Origin: Pseudoalteromonas ostreae
GTDB taxonomy: Bacteria; Pseudomonadota; Gammaproteobacteria; Enterobacterales; Alteromonadaceae
Reading direction: 5' to 3'
DNA: 64,000 nt
Assembly (NCBI RefSeq): GCF_018069805.1
Contig: NZ_JAGPYN010000006.1
Coordinates: forward strand, 124,001-188,000
Made by a program: the position numbers and the translations under genes. The notes under the pieces were generated by a model that had not been told where the DNA came from, made no database searches, and worked only from the letters and a program-made list of their open reading frames with translations. Of this stretch, positions 46,834 through 55,144 are shown one piece after another; within the stretch, counting starts at the first letter, position 1; each line of letters starts with the position of its first letter.

Positions 46834-48014
46834 AGTCGTTTACCTTGTTTAACCTGACCCATTAATTGCTTAGCTAAAGGTGTTTTTAAAGAAGAACACA
46901 AATCCATGGAGAATAGACCACAGCTGCGACCAAATGCGAGTATTCGTGATGAGTTTGAAAATAACCGCACTAAAGAATCTGTTAACGTCATTACAGTGGT
47001 TATATCTTGGTTACGTTGTTTGGCATATTCACGGGTAAATAGGTAACTGCCAATTGCCAATTCGCTATTTACTAATTCACATAGAAGTTGCACATCGCGC
47101 AAGCCTAAATTAAAGCCCTGCCCTGCAATAGGATGAATCGCATGCCCTGCATTGCCAATTAGTACCGTACGGTGAGCACTTAATGACTCAGCACGGCCAT
47201 ACACCAGTGGATAGTTTGCACGCATGCCAACTTTAGTAAATTGCCCGCCACGATAACCAAATGCAGTTTGCAAAGCACTTACAAAAGCGCTGTCGTCAAG
47301 CTGCATATGCGCGTCAATATCGGCTTTATCCATACACCATACTAACGAGTAACGATTATTACTCATCGGGAGTAATGCCATTGGTCCATGCTCAGTAAAG
47401 CGCTCAAAAGCATGGTTATGATGACCACCTGCCACTTCAATATTGGCAATGATCGCCCCTTGTGGATAAGGCTCAGGAGTAAAATTGATCTTTGCCAGCT
47501 GGCGAGTAGCCGATTGCGCACCGTCGGCAATCACCACTAATTGGCCATTAAGTTGAGCACCTGACTGCAAAGTAATACTTGCAAAATCATGTTGATAGGT
47601 AATATCTGCAACACTGTCAGGGCAATACATGACCACTTGGGTAGCTGCAAGTTGTTGATGTAAAGCACGACCAAACGGATTTACTTCAACAACATAACCT
47701 AGAGCTGACTGCGAAAACTGTGCGCAATCGATCTGCGTTTTACCAAAGTGACCGCGATCCGACACGGTCACTTTTTTTATTGCCGCAGCAAATGAGGCAT
47801 CAATATCAAAGGCATTAATGGTCTGTAAAAATTGCACCGATTGTTGTGCTAAGGCGATACTTCGGTCGTCAAAACTTGGATGGTATTCAGTGCTTGGTTG
47901 ATTTGCTTCAACCACCGCAATCGTTAATTGCGGCGCATGTTTCACAAGACTCAGCGCACAACTAGCACCCGCTAAGCCACCACCGATAATAACAACATCA
48001 AACTGCTCTGCCAC
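46830..48014 (-). CDS. ubiH: 2-octaprenyl-6-methoxyphenol hydroxylase
   Basis: 394 residues. VVIIGGGLAGASCALSLVKH binds FAD, VIADGAQSATRQ is the DG motif and GNAGHAIHPIAGQGFNLGLRD the second FAD motif. It hydroxylates a ubiquinone precursor on the inner membrane. It stands directly behind pepP and before the second hydroxylase, as in Escherichia coli and many gammaproteobacteria. Confidence 0.92.
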   Translation of the reverse strand: MAEQFDVVIIGGGLAGASCALSLVKHAPQLTIAVVEANQPSTEYHPSFDDRSIALAQQSVQFLQTINAFDIDASFAAAIKKVTVSDRGHFGKTQIDCAQFSQSALGYVVEVNPFGRALHQQLAATQVVMYCPDSVADITYQHDFASITLQSGAQLNGQLVVIADGAQSATRQLAKINFTPEPYPQGAIIANIEVAGGHHNHAFERFTEHGPMALLPMSNNRYSLVWCMDKADIDAHMQLDDSAFVSALQTAFGYRGGQFTKVGMRANYPLVYGRAESLSAHRTVLIGNAGHAIHPIAGQGFNLGLRDVQLLCELVNSELAIGSYLFTREYAKQRNQDITTVMTLTDSLVRLFSNSSRILAFGRSCGLFSMDLCSSLKTPLAKQLMGQVKQGKRL

Positions 48015-48023
48015 GTCCTGCTC

Positions 48024-49355
48024 CTAGCGGTTAATTGCTTGCTTTTGCATTAACGCTTCAATCTCGCTGATACTTTTTGGCACACTCAAGGTAAGATTTT
48101 CGTGGCCTTGCTCGGTCACTAACAGGTTATCTTCAATACGAATACCAATGCCCTTATATTGCTCAGGTGCTTGCGCATCTAGGCTAACATACAAGCCAGG
48201 TTCAATAGTGAGTACCATACCAGCTTCAAATGGGCGTTCTTTTTCGTCTTTTTTATAGTCGCCTACATCATGCACATCAAGGCCAAGCCAATGACCAAGG
48301 CCATGCATATAAAATGCTTTACATGCTTGGTTATCAAGTAACTCTTGTAACTCACCTTGCAAAATACCTAAATCAACCAAGCCTTGGGTGAGCACTGTCA
48401 TCGCTAATTTATTAGCCTTTGATAAGCTACCACCGGGCTTTACTTCAGTAAACGCTGCTGCTTGCGCCGCTAGAACAATGTTATAAAGCTCAGCTTGAGG
48501 CTGGCTAAATTGCCCATTAATAGGGAAAGTACGGGTAATATCTGCCGCGTAACCTTGCAGTTCAGCGCCAGAATCAATCAGCACTAAATCACCGTCGGTC
48601 AGCACATCACTGTTAGCAGTGTAATGCAATATATTGGCGTTATCGCCACCGCCGACAATGGTGCCATAGGCGGGATGACGCGCACCATGCATAGCGTAAT
48701 GATGATGAAGCTCGGCTTCTAGCTGATATTCGGTAGCGCCCGGCTTTGCAAACTGCATAGCACGAATATGTCCTTGGGCACTTATTTCACACGCTTGGCG
48801 CATAATATTCACCTCAGCAGGTGATTTAAATAAACGCATTTCGTGCACTAAACCACGAATATCTTTAATCGTATGTGGCGCTTTATAACCTTTTTTAGGC
48901 GCGCCACGCAGCGTATTTAATAACGCCCACACTTTATCGTCAAACTGTGGATAAGTACCTTGTGCATAAAATAAAATCTGCTGGCCGTTCACCAAATTCA
49001 ATAATTGTTCAGTTAGTTCACTCAGTGCACATGTTTGGTCGAATAAATAATCTTTTTTTGCTTTTTCAAAACCAATACGACGACCATGCCAAATTTCCGC
49101 CAGCTTATCTTTGTTCAAACAAAACAGCGTACTCGGTGTATCGCTGCTTGGGCAAAGCACTAACACTGCATCGGGTTCATTAAAGCCTGTTAAGTAGAAG
49201 AAGTCGCTATCTTGGCGAAACGCATATTCAGTATCACGGCTACGGGTTACTTCACTTGCCGCTGGAATGATAGCCACACTGTTTGGTTCCATCATGGCAA
49301 GTAAACGATCTCTGCGTGCTTTAAACTCTGCTTTTTCTATATTAACTGTTGGCAT
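48024..49355 (-). CDS. pepP: Xaa-Pro aminopeptidase
   Basis: 443 residues. It removes N-terminal residues preceding proline. The N-terminal creatinase-like domain (DSDFFYLTGFNEPDAVLVLC) precedes the pita-bread catalytic domain with all metal ligands: DSGAELQGYAADITRTFP (two Asp), HGLGHWLGLDVHD (His), TIEPGLYVS and IRIEDNLLVT (two Glu). The long ORF start is rejected: ATG 49355 begins a normal-length protein, and the extra part overlaps the ygfB coding region. Confidence 0.95.
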   Translation of the reverse strand: MPTVNIEKAEFKARRDRLLAMMEPNSVAIIPAASEVTRSRDTEYAFRQDSDFFYLTGFNEPDAVLVLCPSSDTPSTLFCLNKDKLAEIWHGRRIGFEKAKKDYLFDQTCALSELTEQLLNLVNGQQILFYAQGTYPQFDDKVWALLNTLRGAPKKGYKAPHTIKDIRGLVHEMRLFKSPAEVNIMRQACEISAQGHIRAMQFAKPGATEYQLEAELHHHYAMHGARHPAYGTIVGGGDNANILHYTANSDVLTDGDLVLIDSGAELQGYAADITRTFPINGQFSQPQAELYNIVLAAQAAAFTEVKPGGSLSKANKLAMTVLTQGLVDLGILQGELQELLDNQACKAFYMHGLGHWLGLDVHDVGDYKKDEKERPFEAGMVLTIEPGLYVSLDAQAPEQYKGIGIRIEDNLLVTEQGHENLTLSVPKSISEIEALMQKQAINR

Positions 49356-49386
49356 TATAAACCCTGTTTGTACTGTTAATTTTAAC

Positions 49387-49950
49387 TTAGTGAAGTGTTT
49401 TTTTAGTGCTTTTTGACGCTTGCTCTTGACCAAGTTCAGCAAAACACAACAGCGCAGAAACTCTTACATATTCAATTACTTCGTGCAATGCTTGGCTGTC
49501 TTCTTCGGTTTCATCAAACATGGTATCTAAACGCGTAATTTCACTAAAATCACTGATCACTTCTTTTACATCAGCTGATAACTTGCCATAATCTTTTTGC
49601 TTTAAGCCAAAACCAAGCATAAAGCCAGCGACCCATGATACTAAACCATTCGCTTGGTCCACTAAAGTTTCGTCATCACTCGGTAAAAATAAATCAAATT
49701 GAAACTCTTCATTGTTAAAGCTTTCTACAACTTGCTTATAAATAATGGCAAAAAATTCTTTCAGATCATGGCTAAATGCTTGGCCATCATTAAACACATC
49801 GCTTAATAAGCCTAAGTATTCTTTGGCTTCAATACTCAAGCCACAGGCTAATAATCCACTGATCACGCCGTGTGCTTCTGAAGGAGTGACAAATATTTCG
49901 TTTTTTTCCAATAGTAATTGGGCTTGTTGGTAATCTGGTAATTCGTTCAT
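49387..49950 (-). CDS. ygfB: YgfB/UPF0149 family protein
   Basis: 187 residues, all-helical, acidic. ITPSEAHG-like start (VTPSEAHGVISGLLACG), FLPSDDETLVDQANGLVSWV and AGFMLGFGLKQKDYGKLSAD are the family hallmarks. It is the first gene of the ygfB-pepP-ubiH-ubiI operon. Family proteins have been linked to regulation, but no biochemical role can be read from the sequence. Confidence 0.92.
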   Translation of the reverse strand: MNELPDYQQAQLLLEKNEIFVTPSEAHGVISGLLACGLSIEAKEYLGLLSDVFNDGQAFSHDLKEFFAIIYKQVVESFNNEEFQFDLFLPSDDETLVDQANGLVSWVAGFMLGFGLKQKDYGKLSADVKEVISDFSEITRLDTMFDETEEDSQALHEVIEYVRVSALLCFAELGQEQASKSTKKTLH

Positions 49951-50142
49951 ACTGAGATCTTCGCTTGGCTAATTAAGTCAATGCTACCACTCGATAAATA
50001 GCAACTCCAATGAAAAGTATGATTGAGGTCAAAAAGCAATCCAAAAAGTAAATAGCCAGTTACCAGTGCTGGAAAATCACCCGAACAGTATAATTATTTT
50101 GAATTTGGGGTGTAAGGATTGGCTTATGTCTTATATACTGAA

Positions 50143-50330
50143 GGTGTTCCCTAGGTTGTTGGAGCTTGGTTAAGTCCCTGAGCCGATAAATTTTATGTTA
50201 GGGTTTCTGTTCGTCTGCTATTGTGCAAGCTCGGCATGTACCGAGAAGCCTACGGCAAACCGCAGATTCCCGCCCTGAGACCTTATGGTTTCAGGACTGA
50301 CACCGAGTGCCGCATACTTGGGGGACACTT
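50143..50330 (+). ncRNA. ssrS: 6S RNA
   Basis: The segment contains GTCCCTGAGCCGATA and GCTCGGCATGTACCGAGAAG, which match the conserved closing-stem parts of enterobacterial 6S RNA. The ends pair: GTGTTCCCTAGGTTG (50144-50158) with the CATACTTGGGGGACAC end (50313-50328), giving a long rod with a central bubble. Length ~188 nt is normal. A TATACT box lies at 50134-50139. It regulates sigma-70 RNA polymerase in stationary phase. The usual neighbours zapA and ygfA are not seen on either side, only the ygfB operon. Confidence 0.9.
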
Positions 50331-50795
50331 CCCACTCTTTTGAACGATTATTCACACACTCACTTTCCAATATTCCAAATACCTTGACCCAAACGTATTC
50401 AATAAACTAGCCAAAGCTATTAATACCAATACTTTATAATAAGTGATCTAATGTACCTTTATTTGAAATAATGACTTAGCTTTTTATATGTTAGTTACTT
50501 CCTCAAATTAACCCTCATTTTTTCTCTTTTTGCAATACCGATTTAAGCAAATTGTTCACAAAGAGATTAAGAGGCGCTTCGCTTAAAAAGCTACGGGATA
50601 AGGTTTTTAAATTAATATATGTGACAAATGTGACGTGCGATTGCACGTGCCCAAAATATACCTGACATTAAAAATATGACTCCACATATTTTAGTTACTC
50701 ATAAGTAGTTCGTTAACGATGATATTTTGCAGTTAAAAAATGGCTAAACAGAGTTTACAGAGGGTAGTGAAGAAAAAGAGGTTATCTAACTTTCT
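50331..50795. other. Non-coding spacer
   Basis: AT-rich, with no credible gene on either strand and no clear repeat. It lies between 6S RNA and the terminator of the lipoprotein gene, where ygfA (fau) would be found in many relatives. Confidence 0.6.
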
Positions 50796-50826
50796 AAAAT
50801 GGGCCAGAGTTAAACTTAGGCCCATA
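50796..50826 (-). terminator. Terminator of the LipL32-like gene
   Basis: ATGGGCC and GGCCCAT pair; on the minus strand it is followed by TTTTAG, 20 bases after the stop. Confidence 0.75.
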
Positions 50827-50846
50827 GACATTATAATTAATGTTTA

Positions 50847-51527
50847 TTAGTTTTGAGCATTTACTAATGCATCTAACTCTTCTAGTGAAGCTGCAATTTT
50901 TACACCTGGTATATTTGTACCGATCGTTGCTTCATATGAACCTTCAACATTACTTCTAAATGAAGTGAATGTAATACGGTAAACACCACGTACAAGTGCG
51001 TCTTGTGGGTTATTTATGCTTGAGGTTTCACGTAGCAGAGAATTGTAAGAAGCACCACTTGGGTTCTTCGGTAACTCAGAGCTATCATCATTCTGCGCTA
51101 GAGTTTGGATTGCTCGTCCACCTTGCGCAATTTTTGTATTATCAATAATATCCATACGCTCTAAAGCTATATAAGTATCGAAAAATTTATCATCAATACC
51201 GTTCTTTTCAAAGTTTGCGTCCACAAAGTCACCATCTGCTGGAGTGCCAAAAGCAGGAGAGATCATTGATATGCCAATTTCATCAATTGCTGCTGGTACC
51301 CAAGCATATAAGTAATAAGCGTCTTTATTTTTATACTTACCTTGAGGCTTTACATTCTTATCAACATAGCCAAAATAATTTACGTATTCAGCATAAGGTA
51401 AACGGGCTTCTAAACCGGCAACACCTTCTGAAATAGAACTTTTTAAATGTGGGCCTGTCGACATACAACCACAGAGGCATGCAACAGCTATAAATGGTAG
51501 GATTTTTCCAGTAAACTTTAATTTCAT
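50847..51527 (-). CDS. LipL32-family surface lipoprotein
   Basis: 226 residues. The signal peptide ends in the lipobox LCGC, so the mature protein is a lipoprotein. The body follows the leptospiral LipL32 pattern: LPYAEYVNYFGYV, KDAYYLYAWVPAAIDEIG, MISPAFGTPADGDFV, FFDTYIALERM, then LVRGVYRITFTSFRSNVEGS and NIPGV. LipL32 is the major outer-membrane lipoprotein of pathogenic Leptospira, and a Pseudoalteromonas tunicata relative is also known to bind extracellular matrix. The acidic calcium-cluster run of LipL32 is reduced here to QNDDSSE. GGAG six bases upstream favours ATG 51527. Confidence 0.88.
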   Translation of the reverse strand: MKLKFTGKILPFIAVACLCGCMSTGPHLKSSISEGVAGLEARLPYAEYVNYFGYVDKNVKPQGKYKNKDAYYLYAWVPAAIDEIGISMISPAFGTPADGDFVDANFEKNGIDDKFFDTYIALERMDIIDNTKIAQGGRAIQTLAQNDDSSELPKNPSGASYNSLLRETSSINNPQDALVRGVYRITFTSFRSNVEGSYEATIGTNIPGVKIAASLEELDALVNAQN

Positions 51528-51649
51528 AATTGACTCCATGTCACTATTTTAGATAAAGAGAGCGAATTATATGCAGATCTGTACCTATGTCAACAAAATG
51601 TAAAACTTCATTTACTGAGTGGTACTTAAGTTATGTCCTTAGAACTAAG

Positions 51650-52141
51650 TTACTTAATAACTTGGCCATATAAATTTGCGTTATAGAAGCCCCCCTCTTT
51701 ATAAATAGCTTTTTCTAGCAAGGCTTCATGCACAAAGCCAGACTTTAATAAAACTTTACTTGAGCCTGTATTACCGTCAAAAACGATAGCGTGCAACCTA
51801 ACAATATCAGTTGTTGTTTGAACTTGTTTTATTAACAACGCTAATGCTTCAGTAACGATCCCCTGCCCCCAATATTCCTTTGCGAGCCAATAACCCACCT
51901 CGGCTGATTTACAGTATTCAAGCTCCCCTTTGATTGCACTGACACAACCAATAAATAAGCCATCTTTTTCAATTGCAAAAATTCCCCCTGCTTTACTGCC
52001 AGTCTCAACCCACCAATTGGCATCACCCATAGTGTAAGGCGACGGTATTTTGGGGGATAAAAACCGTTTTACATCGGGGTTATTTAAGTAGTTGACGAGT
52101 AAAGTTTGATCTTCTGATTTGAAATTTCTTAAACGTAGCAT
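51650..52141 (-). CDS. GNAT acetyltransferase (RimJ/RimL-like)
   Basis: 163 residues. LRLRNFKSEDQTLLVNYLNN is a RimJ/RimL-type start, EVGYWLAKEYWGQGIVTEAL holds the acetyl-CoA pyrophosphate loop (Q/R-x-x-G-x-G/A as GQGIVTEA), and VFDGNTGSSKVLLKSGF is the C-terminal acetyl-CoA strand motif. The substrate is unknown; family members acetylate ribosomal proteins or small amines. Confidence 0.88.
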   Translation of the reverse strand: MLRLRNFKSEDQTLLVNYLNNPDVKRFLSPKIPSPYTMGDANWWVETGSKAGGIFAIEKDGLFIGCVSAIKGELEYCKSAEVGYWLAKEYWGQGIVTEALALLIKQVQTTTDIVRLHAIVFDGNTGSSKVLLKSGFVHEALLEKAIYKEGGFYNANLYGQVIK

Positions 52142-52166
52142 GGTATTTTTTATATTTAATTAAAAT

Positions 52167-52511
52167 CTAAAGCTGGTTTTTATTACAATAGGTCGCTTTT
52201 TCAAAGTCATTTATATTCATGGCGATATTTGCAACTTCTGGGAACTTATCATTAAGCATGGTAACGACAGCTTTGGACAATGCCGCTTTTTGCTCTGTAG
52301 TTCGCCCTTGCATAATGTGCGTAAAAACATGAATAAACTCGTTTTTTTCATTCCCTACTAAATAATTATTAAATGGATTTACTCTGACCTTTATATCACT
52401 TTCAATAAATAAGCCTGTGCTATTGGCTACTTTATGTATCTCTTTGTTAAGTGTTGCTTCATCGCATACCTCTAAAATTGAACTAGCACAATCAATCACA
52501 AAATGTGGCAT
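52167..52511 (-). CDS. Tautomerase-family protein (5-carboxymethyl-2-hydroxymuconate isomerase type)
   Basis: 114 residues. MPHFVIDCASSI matches the isomerase HpaF/CHMI family, in which Pro after the removed Met is the general base. The usual pathway neighbours for homoprotocatechuate breakdown are absent, so the real substrate may differ. AAGGAG six bases before the ATG fixes the start. It is separate from the genes on either side, which share no theme with it. Confidence 0.8.
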   Translation of the reverse strand: MPHFVIDCASSILEVCDEATLNKEIHKVANSTGLFIESDIKVRVNPFNNYLVGNEKNEFIHVFTHIMQGRTTEQKAALSKAVVTMLNDKFPEVANIAMNINDFEKATYCNKNQL

Positions 52512-52543
52512 TAAAAACTCCTTTCTGGTTGTTTAAAATAAAG

Positions 52544-53011
52544 CTACTGATGGTACTTGCGTATCATCACTATTTTTCCGCCTTCAACTTCAAGCACATC
52601 CATTATCGTTTGTGTGTATTCTATTGGCTGCTGATTTTGCGGGTGAATACCTTTGGGATGATGGCTATAGCGGATTGCAAACCCTGAGTTATTAAAAATA
52701 AATGTGTCGAGCAATTTCGCTTTATACTCAGTGTGAGCACCTAAATAATATGCCATGCCTTTGCGCATGTTTTCTTTACCGTCCGGTGTGCGAGTATCAT
52801 CAGGTTGAAAAGGAATATGCTGACTCCCTACATCATCACTTAATAACGCCAAAAAGGCTTCTAACTCTTTATGCGTTGCACTCGGCGCTTGAGTAGCGAC
52901 CATCGTTGAAAAGTATTGTTGGGCGAGTGTTTCAAGTTCCTTATTTGCAGCCGCAACACTGATTGACACACACATTAAAACCACTGAAAATATAGTTGTT
53001 ATTTTTTTCAT
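52544..53011 (-). CDS. Exported SnoaL/NTF2-like protein
   Basis: 155 residues with a signal peptide (MKKITTIFSVVLMCVSISVAAA). The mature part (ELEAFLALLSDDV, ENMRKGMAYYLG, FAIRYSHHPKGI, IMDVLEVEGGKIVMIRKYHQ) fits an NTF2/SnoaL-like barrel with helix then strands. Its role is unknown. ATG 53011 is preferred to 53014, since GGAGG is too close to the first. Confidence 0.7.
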   Translation of the reverse strand: MKKITTIFSVVLMCVSISVAAANKELETLAQQYFSTMVATQAPSATHKELEAFLALLSDDVGSQHIPFQPDDTRTPDGKENMRKGMAYYLGAHTEYKAKLLDTFIFNNSGFAIRYSHHPKGIHPQNQQPIEYTQTIMDVLEVEGGKIVMIRKYHQ

Positions 53012-53109
53012 CATGCCTCCATTTATTCAACTCGCATACGTTGCCTATTATACAAACAATAAACGAATGAAATGTATAGCTTTATTTTTTAGTGTTCTGT
53101 TCAAAAAAG

Positions 53110-53339
53110 CAGCTCACTGAGGTAAAAACTGCCGCTAATATAGAGAAAATTAATCAAGGCTCTAACGGGCATTGGAAAATGAGAAAACGATAACTTTAGC
53201 TTGAGGCTTAGCGCCAAAACAAATAAAATGATGGCGCCCCAAAAGAGCGTTTAAGCATATTGTTCATTGAGCCATTAGCACCTAAAGGCACGCCAGTACG
53301 CTTTTTTACATATTCTGTAAGCGTTATATGATTAGACAT
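53110..53339 (-). pseudogene. Frameshifted small membrane protein (acyltransferase-like)
   Basis: From ATG 53339 the frame reads MSNHITLTEYVKKRTGVPLG and then MNNMLKRSFGAPSFYLFWR before a stop at 53208. Proteins with this beginning are ~90-residue membrane proteins with FWxYWNP after that point. Just downstream, another frame continues with LKLSFSHFPMPVRALINFL, matching the expected second half. The gene thus carries an indel near 53205. The family name is from memory and uncertain. Confidence 0.5.
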
Positions 53340-53372
53340 ATTGACTCTCTGGCTGAATTAGCCACAGGTTGG

Positions 53373-53768
53373 CTATTGAATAAAGTAGCCAATCACTAAC
53401 CATTGCTGGTCCGATTTTTTTAAAGTAACCGTTTCAGTCGATTCTGGTCTGTTTGCAAAATCAGTATTAAATTGCAGTAAAACATATTCACCTTTTGGTA
53501 ACTGAGGCAGAGAATCAAACGTTTTACGATTGACTTGTTCACGGGATTCAACATCACCCAGCGGTGTGCGAACTTCACCTAGTTTTGATACCCAAAGATC
53601 TTGACTTACATTTTCTTTAAAAAATGCATCACTTTGCTGCCAACTCAAGGCGTAATTGCCGTTATCTACTACAGCTAGCCACTGTGTAGCGGCTGTTTGT
53701 TCTTCATTGGCTTGTAGATTAAATGTGGCAAAAGCCATAAAGAAAAATAAAATACAGCGCTTTTTCAT
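53373..53768 (-). CDS. Exported DUF4019-like protein
   Basis: 131 residues with a signal peptide (CILFFFMAFATFNLQA). The mature part (AATQWLAVVDNGNYALSWQQ, LGEVRTPLGDVESREQV, KGEYVLLQFNTDF) matches the DUF4019 pattern, a small single-domain family with a conserved G-x-Y..S-W start. No function is known. ATG 53768 is likelier than 53771 by the spacing to AAGGAG. Confidence 0.8.
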   Translation of the reverse strand: MKKRCILFFFMAFATFNLQANEEQTAATQWLAVVDNGNYALSWQQSDAFFKENVSQDLWVSKLGEVRTPLGDVESREQVNRKTFDSLPQLPKGEYVLLQFNTDFANRPESTETVTLKKSDQQWLVIGYFIQ

Positions 53769-53771
53769 CAT

Positions 53772-54102
53772 TACTCCTTGTTAAAAAATTGCAGTTTCAG
53801 CCTACTAAAGAGCAGTTAATTATAAAAGTATAATTTATGAACTTTGCCCTTACTAACTTCATCCTCGCTAACTCTACTCACATCCTACTTTTTACTTTAT
53901 TGGTGGCAATACTGTTAGCGGGATCATCCGGCCAAAAGTCGTTCGTAACCCTGTATTGTATTTAATATTGACACTATTATTTACCAAAAAAGTCAACATC
54001 ATAATTAAAAAACAACGAATTCTAATTGACACTTATACTTTATATATAAGTTTGACACTTTTATACTATTTATATTTCTCCATTGACACTTTTAACAATG
54101 CC
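53772..54102. other. Spacer with four TTGACACT-type direct repeats
   Basis: TTGACACT(T) occurs four times between about 53967 and 54091, on the plus strand. No gene is recognised here. The repeats resemble -35 boxes, but spacing to any -10 element is wrong for most of them. Confidence 0.6.
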
Positions 54103-54954
54103 TCATTCGCTGTACTTCCATTCAAAAATTTTATTATTCTCGGCCAAATACTTTTCAAATTGTTCAAAATGCATACTACCTAACTGCTCTGTACAAAGTT
54201 CATAACCAGCTTCTATTCCAAGCGTTTTCAAGCGTGAAGCATCGATCTTAGATGATAACTTTGAGACAAATTTAGGACCTCGTTTAATAAACGTCAGTAA
54301 GTGCGCGTCAAATAATTTATCGATATGCGCACATAACAAAATACCGTTTGCACCATCAAGCCTTTGCTCATTGCTACTGCACTTGGACCAAGGGACTATG
54401 TGTGATGCGATAAGTATTTCGCGAACATTAGTAAGAGTTAGCGCGCAGTATTCTCCGTTACCCCAAGCCTTAATAACATTTTGTCTAAACTCACCTTGGC
54501 CAATTCGGGCAAGTATCAAACTTTCACGTTCAGTATTTTCAACTATAGAATCAAATATATCACTGACATCTTGAGCAATATTTGGAATACTTTTGTTCGA
54601 ATATTTTCTATCGTGTTTACCCACGGCATAGTATTCGCCACTAATTATCTCTAAAGACATATCTGAAAGAACTTCCACATATGCCTTTATCTTGTCTCCT
54701 CCAGTGCTTGTGTCTTCACCTAATATCATAGGAAAAGTTTTTAGTGAATAACCCTGACTCTCTACGAGTTTAATGTACTCAGTAGCTTCACCATATGCAT
54801 TTTGCCTTCGATCTCCCTCATTAAACTCCCATTCAGTAGACAATATTAACGCTCTATTTGATTCAGTGTTAACATCCCAAGCACCAAAAATAACAACCTT
54901 ATCCTTATGGTTAACAAATGCCCAACCACGCGGATTACGACTTAGTAGCACCAT
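54103..54954 (-). CDS. HNH endonuclease domain protein
   Basis: 283 residues. The C-terminal half has GEFRQNVIKAWGNGEYCALT, ILIASHIVPW and NGILLCAHIDKLFDAHLL, the HNH_2 signature common in restriction and defence nucleases. The N-terminal half (WAFVNHKDKVVIFGAWDV) is not recognised and may be a DNA-specificity domain. GGAG lies four bases before the ATG. No methyltransferase is next to it; the following gene encodes another probable defence-type protein. Confidence 0.85.
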   Translation of the reverse strand: MVLLSRNPRGWAFVNHKDKVVIFGAWDVNTESNRALILSTEWEFNEGDRRQNAYGEATEYIKLVESQGYSLKTFPMILGEDTSTGGDKIKAYVEVLSDMSLEIISGEYYAVGKHDRKYSNKSIPNIAQDVSDIFDSIVENTERESLILARIGQGEFRQNVIKAWGNGEYCALTLTNVREILIASHIVPWSKCSSNEQRLDGANGILLCAHIDKLFDAHLLTFIKRGPKFVSKLSSKIDASRLKTLGIEAGYELCTEQLGSMHFEQFEKYLAENNKIFEWKYSE

Positions 54955-55144
54955 GAGACTCCATAAATTTCCTTCGAGACATTAACTTTCCTTTTATTTT
55001 AATTATTGATTTTGATAGCTTACGCTTGAGACTCATATACGTTAGCTACAGCATTGATAATTGCTTTAGCCTGTCCAATGGTAAGTTCAGCCCCCACACT
55101 TTATTTATGAGTATATTTATTCAACTTTATAAAAAACTGACGAA

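Noticed and set aside
53960..54095. Tandem sigma-70 promoters from the TTGACA repeats
   Set aside because: Distances to the nearest TATA-like boxes are about 10-13 bases, too short, and on the plus strand they would point at the 3' end of the HNH gene.
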